Of a DNA stretch of 64,000 bases, positions 47,110 through 54,778 are shown piece after piece (position 1 is the first letter of the stretch; the number at the start of each line of letters is the position of its first letter). The DNA lies in contig NCEE01000010.1 in the NCBI GenBank assembly GCA_002280555.1, positions 62,001 to 126,000 of the forward strand, read 5' to 3'. This DNA is from Sphingomonas sp. 32-62-10 (lineage in GTDB: Bacteria > Pseudomonadota > Alphaproteobacteria > Sphingomonadales > Sphingomonadaceae). Below the pieces are notes generated by a model, which had not been told where the DNA came from, did no database searches, and saw nothing but the letters and a program-made list of their open reading frames with translations. The position numbers and the translations under genes were made by a program.

Positions 47110-48162
47110 TCAGGCGAGGGCGAACTTCATCAGCTTGATCGCTTCCGAATTGCTCACACAGCCGCCGATGCGCTTGGTCGCGTAGAAATTCACGAACGGC
47201 TTGTTCGAATAGGGATCACGCAGGATCGCTGTCTCGGTCCGCTCGGCGATAATGTACCCGGCGCGGAAATCGCCGAACGCGATCGACAGGCTGTTCGCGG
47301 CGATATCGGGCATGTCGTCCGCCTCGATCACCGGATAGCCAAGCAAGGTGGCGGGCTGCCCCGCCGCAAGGCTCGGGCTCCACAGGAACGCGCCATCGCT
47401 GGTCTTGAACTTGCGGATCCGCGCCAACGTGCTCGAATTCATCACGAAGCTGCCATTCTGACGATATGGCCCGCGCAGCGTCTGCACCAGGTCGATCAGT
47501 TTGTCCTGCGGATTGGCGGCAAAATCCCCCGCCGCGCCGCTTGCCACATATTGCAGCGTGCCAAAGGCGCGCGTTGCATCGGCGGTGGCGGCATTGGGGG
47601 CCTGCAGGAACCCCTTGGGCCGGTTGGTGCCGTTGCCGTTCACGAACGCCGCCCCTTCGGCCTTGGCGAATTCCATCGCGATTTCGCCCGCCAGCCACGC
47701 CTCGACATCGAATTGCGCATCATCGAGCATCGCCTGGCTCGCGCTGGGGTTGGCGAACAGCTCACCCATCGATGGCGCGATCTCGACAAATGTCGGCGTC
47801 GCGGTTTCGGCCCGCGCGCCTGTTTCCGCTGCCCAGCCCGAAGGTGTGCCGCCGGTGGTGATCAGCTTGCGATATCCGGCAGAGCCAACCTTCACGACAT
47901 TGGCGATGCTGCGAATGGGCGAGATGCTTTTCAGCGTGGCATCGATCACGGCATCGATTTCGCGCGGCACCGCAAAGCCCCCCGCATCGCCCGTCACCCC
48001 CGTAAACGCCTTCATCTCGACGCTCGCGCCGCTCCGCAGAAACGTCTCGAACGCCGCGCCACCGGGCTCGCGCGCGCCACTCAACACCGGCCGCACCACG
48101 CCACCGGGCACCTCGACATGCTCAAAGCTCGCCTCGAGCGCATCCATCGTCACATCAGTCAT
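47110..48162 (-). CDS. GTA major capsid protein, HK97 fold (g5-like)
   Basis: A 350-aa HK97-type capsid protein. The core begins at GGFAVPREIDAVIDATLKSISPIRSIANVV near residue 55 and includes PTFVEIAPSMGELFANPSASQAMLDDAQFDVEAWLAGEIAMEFAKAEG, NGNGTNRPKGFL and the C-terminal FVNFYATKRIGG. The region before the core is only about 50 residues, shorter than the scaffolding delta domain of many relatives. GGGAGA lies five bases before the ATG at 48162. The gene is directly preceded by a terminator and the brnTA pair. Confidence 0.95.
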   Translation of the reverse strand: MTDVTMDALEASFEHVEVPGGVVRPVLSGAREPGGAAFETFLRSGASVEMKAFTGVTGDAGGFAVPREIDAVIDATLKSISPIRSIANVVKVGSAGYRKLITTGGTPSGWAAETGARAETATPTFVEIAPSMGELFANPSASQAMLDDAQFDVEAWLAGEIAMEFAKAEGAAFVNGNGTNRPKGFLQAPNAATADATRAFGTLQYVASGAAGDFAANPQDKLIDLVQTLRGPYRQNGSFVMNSSTLARIRKFKTSDGAFLWSPSLAAGQPATLLGYPVIEADDMPDIAANSLSIAFGDFRAGYIIAERTETAILRDPYSNKPFVNFYATKRIGGCVSNSEAIKLMKFALA

Positions 48163-48178
48163 GTCATTCTCCCAACAC

Positions 48179-48207
48179 AAAAAACTCCCCGCGAATATCC
48201 CGGGGAG
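48179..48207 (-). terminator. Rho-independent terminator directly upstream of the capsid gene
   Basis: On the minus strand CTCCCCG and CGCGGGGAG (7 pairs, about 9-base loop) are followed by TTTTTT. It ends only 17 bases before the capsid start and lies 79 bases after brnA, so it can stop transcription coming from brnTA or from the upstream GTA genes. Confidence 0.85.
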
Positions 48208-48286
48208 GAAAGCCATCCGGCGGATGGCGGAAGGGCGACAGCGATTGCCGCCCCGATCTGGTTTGCGGGCTAGTCTTCTGTAGCGA

Positions 48287-48565
48287 TCAGCGCTTCTTGC
48301 GTGCCTCGCGTTCCAACACAGCCACGGCGCGGGTTTGCCAACCCGGTCCACCTGCCTTGAAATGATCGATCACGTCGCGCGGCAAACGAAGCGAAACCTG
48401 TTGCCGCTCGCTTCGCAAAGTGCCGACAGGACGACCTGGTTTACGCACCAGCGCGGCGGCGATAGGGTGCGGATGCACCCCATCTGCCGGGCGAGCACGA
48501 GCAAAATCCTCCTCTGTCCACAAGGGGTTTTCATCAAAATCAGCCGGCGGTGGGGGCTTAGGCAT
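48287..48565 (-). CDS. brnA: BrnA-family antitoxin
   Basis: A 92-aa protein with an acidic/proline N-terminus (PPPPADFDENPLWTEEDFARARPAD) and a C-terminal ribbon-helix-helix (RQQVSLRLPRDVIDHFKAGGPGWQTRAVAVLERE). BrnA neutralises BrnT and represses the operon. Its start lies inside the end of brnT (8-base overlap), the usual order. Confidence 0.92.
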   Translation of the reverse strand: MPKPPPPADFDENPLWTEEDFARARPADGVHPHPIAAALVRKPGRPVGTLRSERQQVSLRLPRDVIDHFKAGGPGWQTRAVAVLEREARKKR

Positions 48566-48815
48566 AACGCTGCATCTCCTTGTCATGGGCCCGCCGAAAA
48601 CTGATGGCGCGAATGCCCCTCGCTGTCTCGCAATAGACCAGACAGAACCCTGCCCCGCCAATCCGCCCAAACGCCCGAAATCGCGTTTCGCCATAGTCGT
48701 AGCGGTCGTCGACAATCACGACCGGTGGGGTATCAAACCCTTGAAAATCCGACAGCGCGATGCCGTGCTTCACCAAATTGGCAGCGTCTTTTGCGGGATC
48801 AAAGTCTATCTTCAC
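48558..48815 (-). CDS. brnT: BrnT-family ribonuclease toxin
   Basis: An 85-aa RelE-fold toxin: IDFDPAKDAANLVKHGIALSDFQGFD, DDRYDYGETRFRAFGRIGGAGFCLVYCET and the C-terminal RAISFRRAHDKEMQRYA are BrnT hallmarks. Starts with GTG. The 40 bases before it are strikingly AT-rich for this genome (TAATTTAT...AAATAATTA on the plus strand) and are the likely BrnA-controlled promoter. The pair sits between the GTA protease and capsid genes. Confidence 0.93.
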   Translation of the reverse strand: MKIDFDPAKDAANLVKHGIALSDFQGFDTPPVVIVDDRYDYGETRFRAFGRIGGAGFCLVYCETARGIRAISFRRAHDKEMQRYA

Positions 48816-48855
48816 CTAATTTATCGTAGATGCAAATAATTAACCGGGCAAGCGA

Positions 48856-49242
48856 TTATTCGCCGCTCACCCAGGGTGTCACCGCATGCACCCTGGCCAG
48901 CGGCTGCATCGGCTGCGCGACCAAGCTCACCTCGATCAAATCGACCGCCTTCAGCTCACGGACGGGACCATGTCGCGCGGCCTTCACCCGATAACCGAAT
49001 GACAGCCCTTTCACCCCGCCGCCGCGCACCAGCCCGGCGAGCCGCGCATCATCGATCCGGCCGATCACGCGCAGACCCCGCTTGTCCTCGCTCAGCTGCT
49101 CAATCACGCCAACGGGTGCCCCGTGATGCTGCCACAGCAACGGCACCGGCTCGATCCGCCCGAACGCGCCGGAGCGCACCACATCACCGCCCTGGTCCAC
49201 CGCGTCGAACACCGCCGCATAGCCCGCAAAGCGCACGCTCAC
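48856..49242 (-). CDS. GTA prohead protease (g4-like)
   Basis: A 128-aa HK97-type prohead protease that trims the capsid protein. His in LLWQHHGAPVGVIEQL and Ser in VKGLSFGYRV fit the catalytic His/Ser pair. The GTG start overlaps the preceding stop (GTGA). Shorter than most relatives but with all core strands. Confidence 0.88.
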   Translation of the reverse strand: MSVRFAGYAAVFDAVDQGGDVVRSGAFGRIEPVPLLWQHHGAPVGVIEQLSEDKRGLRVIGRIDDARLAGLVRGGGVKGLSFGYRVKAARHGPVRELKAVDLIEVSLVAQPMQPLARVHAVTPWVSGE

Positions 49243-49574
49243 TTGCCCCAGCCCGTCAGCCCCTGCTGCACCGCGATTCCCGCAATGCCGACGGCGCCAA
49301 GCAGCCGCACCAGCCAGGCAAGCCCGGTTTTCCAGAGCGACGCCTTCGCATCGCGCCACGCGGCGAGAAGCTCGCGAAGCTCGCCCAGGTCACGCCCCGC
49401 GCCGGCATCATCAAGCCCCATCCGCACCAACGCGCGGGTGGCGCCCAGATCGCCCGATTCCTCGACGATGGCGCGCAGCGTCGAAAGATCTGCACCTTGT
49501 TCTTGCGCCTGCGTTACCAGCTGCACCAGCACTGCCCCATCGGTCATGGCCGGAATGTTTACCGACCCGCTCAT
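49239..49574 (-). CDS. Small GTA-cluster protein with C-terminal membrane-like segment (g3.5 position)
   Basis: A 111-aa protein: helical repeat-like N-terminus (LVQLVTQAQEQGADLSTLRAIVEESGDLGATRALVRMGLDD), then a hydrophobic helix (LAWLVRLLGAVGIAGIAVQQGL). It probably matches DUF6127, found at this position in sphingomonad GTA clusters. Starts and ends overlap neighbours. Function unknown. Confidence 0.7.
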   Translation of the reverse strand: MSGSVNIPAMTDGAVLVQLVTQAQEQGADLSTLRAIVEESGDLGATRALVRMGLDDAGAGRDLGELRELLAAWRDAKASLWKTGLAWLVRLLGAVGIAGIAVQQGLTGWGK

Positions 49575-50686
49575 ATCAGCCCCACCATCGCTCGTTTTTC
49601 CTCCATTGTCAGAAATTCGGCGGCCGACACTTGCCGCCACAGCCGCTCGCGGTCCTCCGCAAGCGCGGTCACCCGGTCGAGATCGATGCTGATCGCGGCA
49701 CCCGCAAACCAGCCGCGCAATCCTTGAGCGAGCCCGGCAAAGATCGTCTCCGCGAGCGGCAAGATCGACAGACGCCACAGCGCCCGGTTCGCCTCGACAT
49801 AATTGGCATAAGTCGCGTCGCCTGGCAGGCCGAGCAACATCGGCGGCACCCCGAACGCCATCGCAATCTCCCGCGCGGCTGCCGCCTTGGTGCCGGCAAA
49901 ATCCATGTCGGCGGGCGACATACTCAATGGCTGCCAGCGCAGGCCGCCCTCCAGCAGCATCGGCCGCCCGGCATTGCCGCTGCCCGAAAAGCTCGCATCC
50001 ATTTCAGCGCGCAACCGATCGAACTGTTCGCGCGACAGCGGCGATCCGTCACTCGGTTCATAGACCAGCGCGCCGGAAGGCCGCGCGGCATTGTCGAGGA
50101 GCGCCTTGTTCCACCGCGCCGCTGTGTTGTGCACCGCAATCGCTCCCGATGCCGCGCCCAGACAGCCAAGTCCGTAATGATCGTCGCTCGGGTTGAACGC
50201 CTTCAGATGCACGATCTGCGGCCGCCCGCCCGGATCATCCGCCGTCAACCGGGTCACCTGTTCCCCCACGCGGTAGCGATAGGCCGCAGGCCAGCCGCGC
50301 GCATCGGGCTCCACTGTCACCCGTTCGGGCCGCAGCGCGAACAGCTCGACCAGTTCGCCGTCGCCATCGGTGAGAAACTGGACATAGGCATTGCCGTGCA
50401 GCAACAACTGCGCCGCCAAAGTCTCCGCCAGCACCTGCCCGCCCGATCGCGCCGCCAGCAGCGCCAGTAGCGCCGGATCGGACGCGGTCAGCGGCGCGCC
50501 GCCCAGCCCCTGCGCCACCAGCCGCACGGCGCGCTGCGCAATCGCATTGCGCGCATAACCCTCGCGCAATTGCGCCTCATAGGACGCAGGCCACTCGCCG
50601 AGCATCGCCCCGGGGCCAAGCGCATAACGCGATAAAGCCGGGCGCGATTGCTCACGCCCGGCTGATTTCCAGCCGAAGATGTTCAT
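49571..50686 (-). CDS. GTA portal protein (g3-like, HK97 type)
   Basis: A 371-aa phage portal protein with YARNAIAQRAVRLVAQGLG, LLLHGNAYVQFL, the LKAFNPSDDHYGLG motif and the AREIAMAFGVPPMLLGLPGDATYANYVEANRALWRLSILPL portal signature. It forms the dodecameric vertex through which DNA is packed. Confidence 0.95.
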   Translation of the reverse strand: MNIFGWKSAGREQSRPALSRYALGPGAMLGEWPASYEAQLREGYARNAIAQRAVRLVAQGLGGAPLTASDPALLALLAARSGGQVLAETLAAQLLLHGNAYVQFLTDGDGELVELFALRPERVTVEPDARGWPAAYRYRVGEQVTRLTADDPGGRPQIVHLKAFNPSDDHYGLGCLGAASGAIAVHNTAARWNKALLDNAARPSGALVYEPSDGSPLSREQFDRLRAEMDASFSGSGNAGRPMLLEGGLRWQPLSMSPADMDFAGTKAAAAREIAMAFGVPPMLLGLPGDATYANYVEANRALWRLSILPLAETIFAGLAQGLRGWFAGAAISIDLDRVTALAEDRERLWRQVSAAEFLTMEEKRAMVGLI

Positions 50687-50708
50687 GTTTTTCTCCGAAC
50701 GGTGGGCC

Positions 50709-51377
50709 TCAGCCCGCCTTGGTTCCCACCCAGATCACATGCCGCGCGCCCTTGCCGCTCGCGCGCGCGCGCACCACCACTTCGTCCACCGCGAACCCCG
50801 CATCGCGCATCCGCCGCGCGAACACATCGTCGCTCGCTGCCGACCACACCGCCAGCACCCCGCCGGGCGACAAGGCATCCTTCGCCGCCGTCAGCCCGGT
50901 CATCGTGTAGAGCCCGTCATTGCCCTTGCGGGTCAGCCCGTCGGGACCGTTATCGACGTCGAGCAGGATCGCATCGAAACGTCCGCGCCCACCGCGGATC
51001 ACCGCGCCGACATCGCCCTCCACCACCGCCACGCGCGGGTCGTCCAGGCACCCGGCGGCAAACTCCGCCATCGGCCCTTTCGCCCAGGCGATCACGGCTG
51101 GCACCAGCTCCGCCACCATCACCCGCGCTTTCGGCCCGAGCCGCGCGAGCAACGTCCGCAACGTAAAGCCCATGCCATACCCACCGACCAGCACCCGCGC
51201 ATCCGCCCCCACCCGGTCGCACGCCAAATTGGCCAACGCCTCCTCCGAACCGCTCATCCGGCTCGACATCAATTCCTCGCGGCTCAGCATGATGAACCAG
51301 TCGGTCCCGCGCCGCACCAGCCGCATCTCGCCGCCGCCGGGCACCTGGGTGGTGTCAATCAGTTCACGTGGAATCAT
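50709..51377 (-). CDS. Spermidine-synthase-like SAM-binding protein inserted in the GTA cluster
   Basis: A 222-aa class I methyltransferase-fold protein (VLVGGYGMGFTLRTLLARLGPKARVMVAELVPAVIAWAKGPMAEF, DDPRVAVVEGDVGAVIR, FDAILLDVDNGPDGLT). It resembles the spermidine synthase family but lacks an obvious substrate signature. It is not a GTA structural gene, though it reads in the same direction and ends 22 bases before the portal gene. Function unknown. Confidence 0.8.
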   Translation of the reverse strand: MIPRELIDTTQVPGGGEMRLVRRGTDWFIMLSREELMSSRMSGSEEALANLACDRVGADARVLVGGYGMGFTLRTLLARLGPKARVMVAELVPAVIAWAKGPMAEFAAGCLDDPRVAVVEGDVGAVIRGGRGRFDAILLDVDNGPDGLTRKGNDGLYTMTGLTAAKDALSPGGVLAVWSAASDDVFARRMRDAGFAVDEVVVRARASGKGARHVIWVGTKAG

Positions 51378-51402
51378 GGCGTGGCCTTAGCACCTCCTAT
51401 TA

Positions 51403-51520
51403 CCGTTCGTCCTGAGTAGCCATTGAGCGAAGTCGAAATGGCGTATCGAAGGACAGCGCTTTGGGCACACCCTTCGATACGGGGCTTCGACTTCGCTCAG
51501 CCCCTACTCAGGGCGAACGG
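51403..51520. repeat. REP-like element, long version
   Basis: CCGTTCGTCCTGAGTAG at one end and CTACTCAGGGCGAACGG at the other, with inner arms GAGCGAAGTCGAA and TTCGACTTCGCTC and further nested pairing (TATCGAAGG/CCTTCGATA). The whole 118 bases can fold as one imperfect hairpin. Lies between the inserted methyltransferase gene and the next repeat. Confidence 0.9.
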
Positions 51521-51543
51521 ATTAAGTGCGACGACTAAACCTT

Positions 51544-51639
51544 CCGTCATTCCCGCGAAAGCGGGAACCCATGGATTGTGATGCGCACGACTTCGATCGA
51601 ACCACCTGCCATGGGTCCCTGCTTTCGCAGGGATGACGG
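51544..51639. repeat. Second palindromic repeat family (TTCCCGCGAAAGCGGGAA type)
   Basis: Outer arms CCGTCATTCCCGCGAAAGC and GCTTTCGCAGGGATGACGG plus internal CCCATGG/CCATGGG. This is a different, widespread REP family from the GACTTCGCTCAG elements. It extends close to the 5' end of the antisense membrane-protein gene. Confidence 0.85.
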
Positions 51640-51705
51640 ACGGTGGTGAAGGTGCCGCCTACCGCCCCCGTTGAGCCGCGCAGACAACCGTCTATACTCA
51701 CCTCC

Positions 51706-51993
51706 ATGCCGATGACGCTCGCCTCTTCTCCCATCGTCACCGCCGGCCTCGTCGTGCTGTTCGGTGTGCCCATCATCCTGTTCCTCTGGTGGGCGGCCGA
51801 TGAGGATAGCGCGCGGCGCCAACTCGGCTGGCTCAGCCCGTATATGCTGGTCATCATCCCGATCTATTCGGCGCTGATCGCCGGTGTCGGCTGGCTGTTC
51901 CAAGATCCCCACACATTGATGCTCGGCGGGGTCGTCGCCGCCTTCACGCTCAAGCCCGTGTATGATGCCTGGCGGCGCAAACGACGCGGCTAA
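51706..51993 (+). CDS. Small membrane protein antisense to the GTA operon
   Basis: A 95-aa protein with about three hydrophobic helices (IVTAGLVVLFGVPIILFLWWA, YMLVIIPIYSALIAGVGWLF, TLMLGGVVAAFTLKPVYDAW) and a basic C-terminus. Its stop overlaps the terminase stop on the opposite strand by four bases. No family recognised. Start is uncertain (ATG 51706 or 51712). Confidence 0.65.
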   Translation: MPMTLASSPIVTAGLVVLFGVPIILFLWWAADEDSARRQLGWLSPYMLVIIPIYSALIAGVGWLFQDPHTLMLGGVVAAFTLKPVYDAWRRKRRG

Positions 51994-53285
51994 AGCACCC
52001 GCACCGCCGCCGCGCGCTTCCGCCCCAGCATCAGTTCGCTCAGCCCCCATACGAGCGCGTCGGCGCGATCAGGCGAGCGGCCCGGCCCTTCATAGCCGCC
52101 TCCGGCGATCAGGCCGCAAAGCTCGTCCTCCAGCGCCGGGAAGGCCCCCAGGTGCCGCACCCGCCCGCCTTCATATAACGCGGCGACCGGTTCGGCACGC
52201 GCCACCTTCCCCCGCGAAGCATGCACCAGCCGCACCGGCAGCATGGCATCGGCGGCAATCAGCACGCTTTTCACCATCGCGCCGCCATTATTCGCCTCGG
52301 CCACCACCCGGTCCGCGCCGTGGCGTGCTGCGCATACCGCCACGGCGAGCGCCCATCCCTCTGGCCCCACCCCGCTGACGGTTGCATCCTCCAGCACATA
52401 ACCGATCCCGTCATTGCCTAGCGCCACTGCCACGATGCCGCAGGCATCACCGCCAACGCTCGCGCACGGATCGACCGCGACCACCACACGCACCAACGGC
52501 GGTAGCGTTCGCACTCTGCATTCTTCCAACAGCGCCCGCGTCCACAGCGCACCAACCAGATCCTCGATCAGTTCGCCATCCAGCTCCTGCCGCCCGAGCC
52601 GTGTGCCGCCATAATCAGCGGTCATCGCTGAGATGAACGCATCGGGCAGCATCCGGTTATCCTGCGTCCTCCCCGTCACGGTGACTGTATCGGCGGCGGC
52701 ACGAAGCGCGCGCAGCAACGAAATCGGGCGCGGCGTCGTCGTAACCAGCGCGCGCGGCTGCTGCCCCACCCGAAGGCCCATCATCAGCATGTCCCAACTT
52801 TCCTGCGGATAGGCCCATTTGGCGAGTTCATCGCCCCAAGCATGACTGTGTTGCGGCCCGCGCAGCGCATCCGGATTCTCCCCCGAATAGCAAAGCGCCT
52901 GCGCCCCGGATCGCCACACCAGCCGCCCGCGCGACGGCTCCCATTTCGGGCGGGTCGCGGCAGGCGAAATCGCCAGGATACCGCTTTCCCCCTCGATCAT
53001 CACCCGGCGTACATCGCCGATCGTCGCGCCAATCAGTCCGATTCGTGCTTCGCCATCACTTTCGGCAACGCTGCGTACCCATTCCGCCCCGGCCCGCGTT
53101 TTGCCAAAGCCGCGCCCTGCCAACATCAGCCACACTCGCCATTCACCCGGCGGCGGCAGTTGGCGCGGGTCTGCCCAGAACGACCAATCATTGAGCAGCG
53201 CGCGCCAGTCGCCAATCCCGTTCAACAGGGTTGCTCGATCAGGCGCTGCTGCAAGTCTTGCCGCCAGGCTAATCGCGCGCATCAA
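51990..53285 (-). CDS. GTA terminase large subunit (g2-like)
   Basis: A 431-aa packaging motor and nuclease. Walker A is LAGRGFGKTRAGAEW near residue 55, the Walker B/coupling region is AWGDELAKW, and the RNase H-like nuclease acidic residues are in VAVDPCASVGGDACGIV and SPDRADALVWGL. GTAs package random host DNA in headfuls with such enzymes. Start overlaps the small-subunit stop (ATGA). Confidence 0.94.
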   Translation of the reverse strand: MMRAISLAARLAAAPDRATLLNGIGDWRALLNDWSFWADPRQLPPPGEWRVWLMLAGRGFGKTRAGAEWVRSVAESDGEARIGLIGATIGDVRRVMIEGESGILAISPAATRPKWEPSRGRLVWRSGAQALCYSGENPDALRGPQHSHAWGDELAKWAYPQESWDMLMMGLRVGQQPRALVTTTPRPISLLRALRAAADTVTVTGRTQDNRMLPDAFISAMTADYGGTRLGRQELDGELIEDLVGALWTRALLEECRVRTLPPLVRVVVAVDPCASVGGDACGIVAVALGNDGIGYVLEDATVSGVGPEGWALAVAVCAARHGADRVVAEANNGGAMVKSVLIAADAMLPVRLVHASRGKVARAEPVAALYEGGRVRHLGAFPALEDELCGLIAGGGYEGPGRSPDRADALVWGLSELMLGRKRAAAVRVL

Positions 53286-53722
53286 TCGTTCCCGTCCAGC
53301 CGCGCGAGCCGCCGCAACACCTCTGCCCGCGCGGCATCGTCATTGCTTTCCACCGCCACTTCGGCGTGGAGGCGCGCATAGACCTCCGGACGCTTCGCCT
53401 TGAGCATGAACATCGCCAGCGTATCCGAATAATTGCGGACCGTGCCGACCTTCTTACCGGCATAGAAAACCGGCTTTGCCACGCCGCGCTTGGCACGCTC
53501 GATCACCAGCTGCTCAAGCTCGTCGAGCGCCTCGGCGATGGCGGCATCCCATTGGCTGGCAAAGGCTGCGGTCTTAGCCCGGTGCTCGTACAGCGCCGAT
53601 GTCGATACCCCGGCCAGCTTGGCCGATTTGCTGACATTGGCGTTCTTCGCCAGATGCTGCAGAAAGGTAGCGCGACGCGCGGTGATCGTCGGTGACTTCG
53701 TCGTTGCCTTCTGCGCCATCAT
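53282..53722 (-). CDS. GTA terminase small subunit-like DNA-binding protein (g1-like)
   Basis: A 146-aa protein with an N-terminal helix-turn-helix (RRATFLQHLAKNANVSKSAKLAGVSTSALYEHRAKTAAFASQWDAAIAEA) of the terminase small-subunit type, followed by a helical oligomerisation region. First gene of the GTA operon. GGGAA lies close to two adjacent ATGs at 53722 and 53719. Confidence 0.85.
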   Translation of the reverse strand: MMAQKATTKSPTITARRATFLQHLAKNANVSKSAKLAGVSTSALYEHRAKTAAFASQWDAAIAEALDELEQLVIERAKRGVAKPVFYAGKKVGTVRNYSDTLAMFMLKAKRPEVYARLHAEVAVESNDDAARAEVLRRLARLDGND

Positions 53723-53729
53723 TGTTCCC

Positions 53730-53768
53730 AAAACAAAGGGGCGGCCCGGCTTTCGCCCGACCGCCCCT
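53730..53768 (-). terminator. Leader hairpin with U-tract before the first GTA gene (attenuator candidate)
   Basis: On the minus strand AGGGGCGG and CCGCCCCT form an 8-bp stem, continued with one mismatch to a GGC-GAAA-GCC tip, followed by TTTGTTTT. It ends about eight bases before the first start codon. Looks like an intrinsic terminator within the operon leader. Confidence 0.7.
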
Positions 53769-53816
53769 AATGGCTCCACGTCCTCATCGCCGAATCACAA
53801 TTCTTCAGCGTTCCTG

Positions 53817-53846
53817 ATATGTACCGAAACAGCGTGACGATGTCAA
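53817..53846 (-). promoter_or_regulatory. GTA operon promoter
   Basis: TTGACA (53846-53841), 17 bases, TACATA (53823-53818) on the minus strand. Predicted start near 53811, giving a leader of about 90 bases which includes the hairpin at 53730-53768. Confidence 0.75.
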
Positions 53847-53850
53847 GATG

Positions 53851-53871
53851 AAATAACCGATCTGGTTATTT
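53851..53871. promoter_or_regulatory. Perfect palindromic operator upstream of the GTA promoter
   Basis: AAATAACC-GATCT-GGTTATTT, arms exactly complementary over eight bases, four bases upstream of the -35 box (centre near -50). The minus-strand core AAATAACCAGATCGGT recurs as AAATAACCAAATCGGT at 60911-60896. The position fits an activator site. Confidence 0.8.
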
Positions 53872-53879
53872 AATTGCCC

Positions 53880-54476
53880 TCAGAACTTGAATACGGCACC
53901 AAGCGCCGCCTTGTTCGCGCGCAGGGTGCGATCATACACGGTCCGATTATATTCGGCCCGCAGCGAGATGTGCCGGTTCACCGCCAGCTCAGCACCGCCG
54001 CCATAAGTGATCCCGCCGTCGGTTTGCTCCCGCACCAACCGGGGGCCCGCCGCCGGGATTGTGGTGCGATCGGTCTGCAGCCAGCGATAACCCGCCCGCC
54101 CATAAACCAGCAGTCCGGGCGTCAATGTAGAGCCAAAGCGCGCGGTAAGATCATAGGTCAGCCCTGGATCGACGAGATATTGGCCGCGCGTTCCGGTCTG
54201 GCGCACGGCCTTGCCGCCACCGCCTGTGGCCCCTTCGGCGCCCAGCACGATGTTACCGATCTGAACGTCATAGCCGATGAAGGTACGGTATCCGACCCCA
54301 TCCTTTCTTGCGCTGCGCGTTGCGCCAATATTGCCAGGGTCCTGACGAACGCTGATGCGATCGTGGCTCACCTCGACGCCAGACGTGAACCCGTTGAACC
54401 GGGGCGCATCCTCGGCATGGGCAATATGGGGAACAACGAACAGAATGAATGCGCCTGCGGCAATAAACAGCTTCAT
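53880..54476 (-). CDS. Small outer-membrane beta-barrel protein (porin-like/Omp25 type)
   Basis: A 198-aa protein with signal peptide (MKLFIAAGAFILFVVPHIAHA) and alternating beta strands, ending with an aromatic-terminated strand (ALGAVFKF). The pattern NGFTSGVEVSHDRISV, FIGYDVQIGNIVLGAEG, YGRAGYRW resembles OmpA/Omp25-like eight-stranded barrels. Its stop lies nine bases from the GTA operator. GGAGG lies before the start. Confidence 0.85.
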   Translation of the reverse strand: MKLFIAAGAFILFVVPHIAHAEDAPRFNGFTSGVEVSHDRISVRQDPGNIGATRSARKDGVGYRTFIGYDVQIGNIVLGAEGATGGGGKAVRQTGTRGQYLVDPGLTYDLTARFGSTLTPGLLVYGRAGYRWLQTDRTTIPAAGPRLVREQTDGGITYGGGAELAVNRHISLRAEYNRTVYDRTLRANKAALGAVFKF

Positions 54477-54778
54477 GAAAAACCTCCTTTAGTGAACGAT
54501 GATCGTCGGCTTGGGTGCCGTTGATGATCGAGTGATGGAGGTGTCTCGTGGAGCACGCGTCAGTTGAGTGTGGAGATTTAGGGGAGAAGATTTGCCCGGA
54601 TCAGCCGCAATAGCGGACGCATGCACCGGAACGATCTCGATGCATTAGTTCGCGTCGATGGACAATCAGCGCCACCTTTGCAAGAGGAGCCCGCCTGACG
54701 GATGTTCCCGCGTTGGCGGGGCCATGCTCAGGCTTTTGTCGACTGAATGTTTGTGTGTGCAGGCTTGAGGAGCAGATT
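54477..54778. other. Intergenic region upstream of sbtA
   Basis: About 300 bases with no gene I can support. It holds the ribosome binding site of the outer-membrane protein at its left edge and GAGGAG for sbtA at its right edge. I see no clear promoter pair, repeat or RNA. Confidence 0.4.

Noticed and set aside
38126..53779. Intact prophage
   Set aside because: No integrase, excisionase, replication, lysis or attachment sequences, and the gene order follows RcGTA; GTA fits better.
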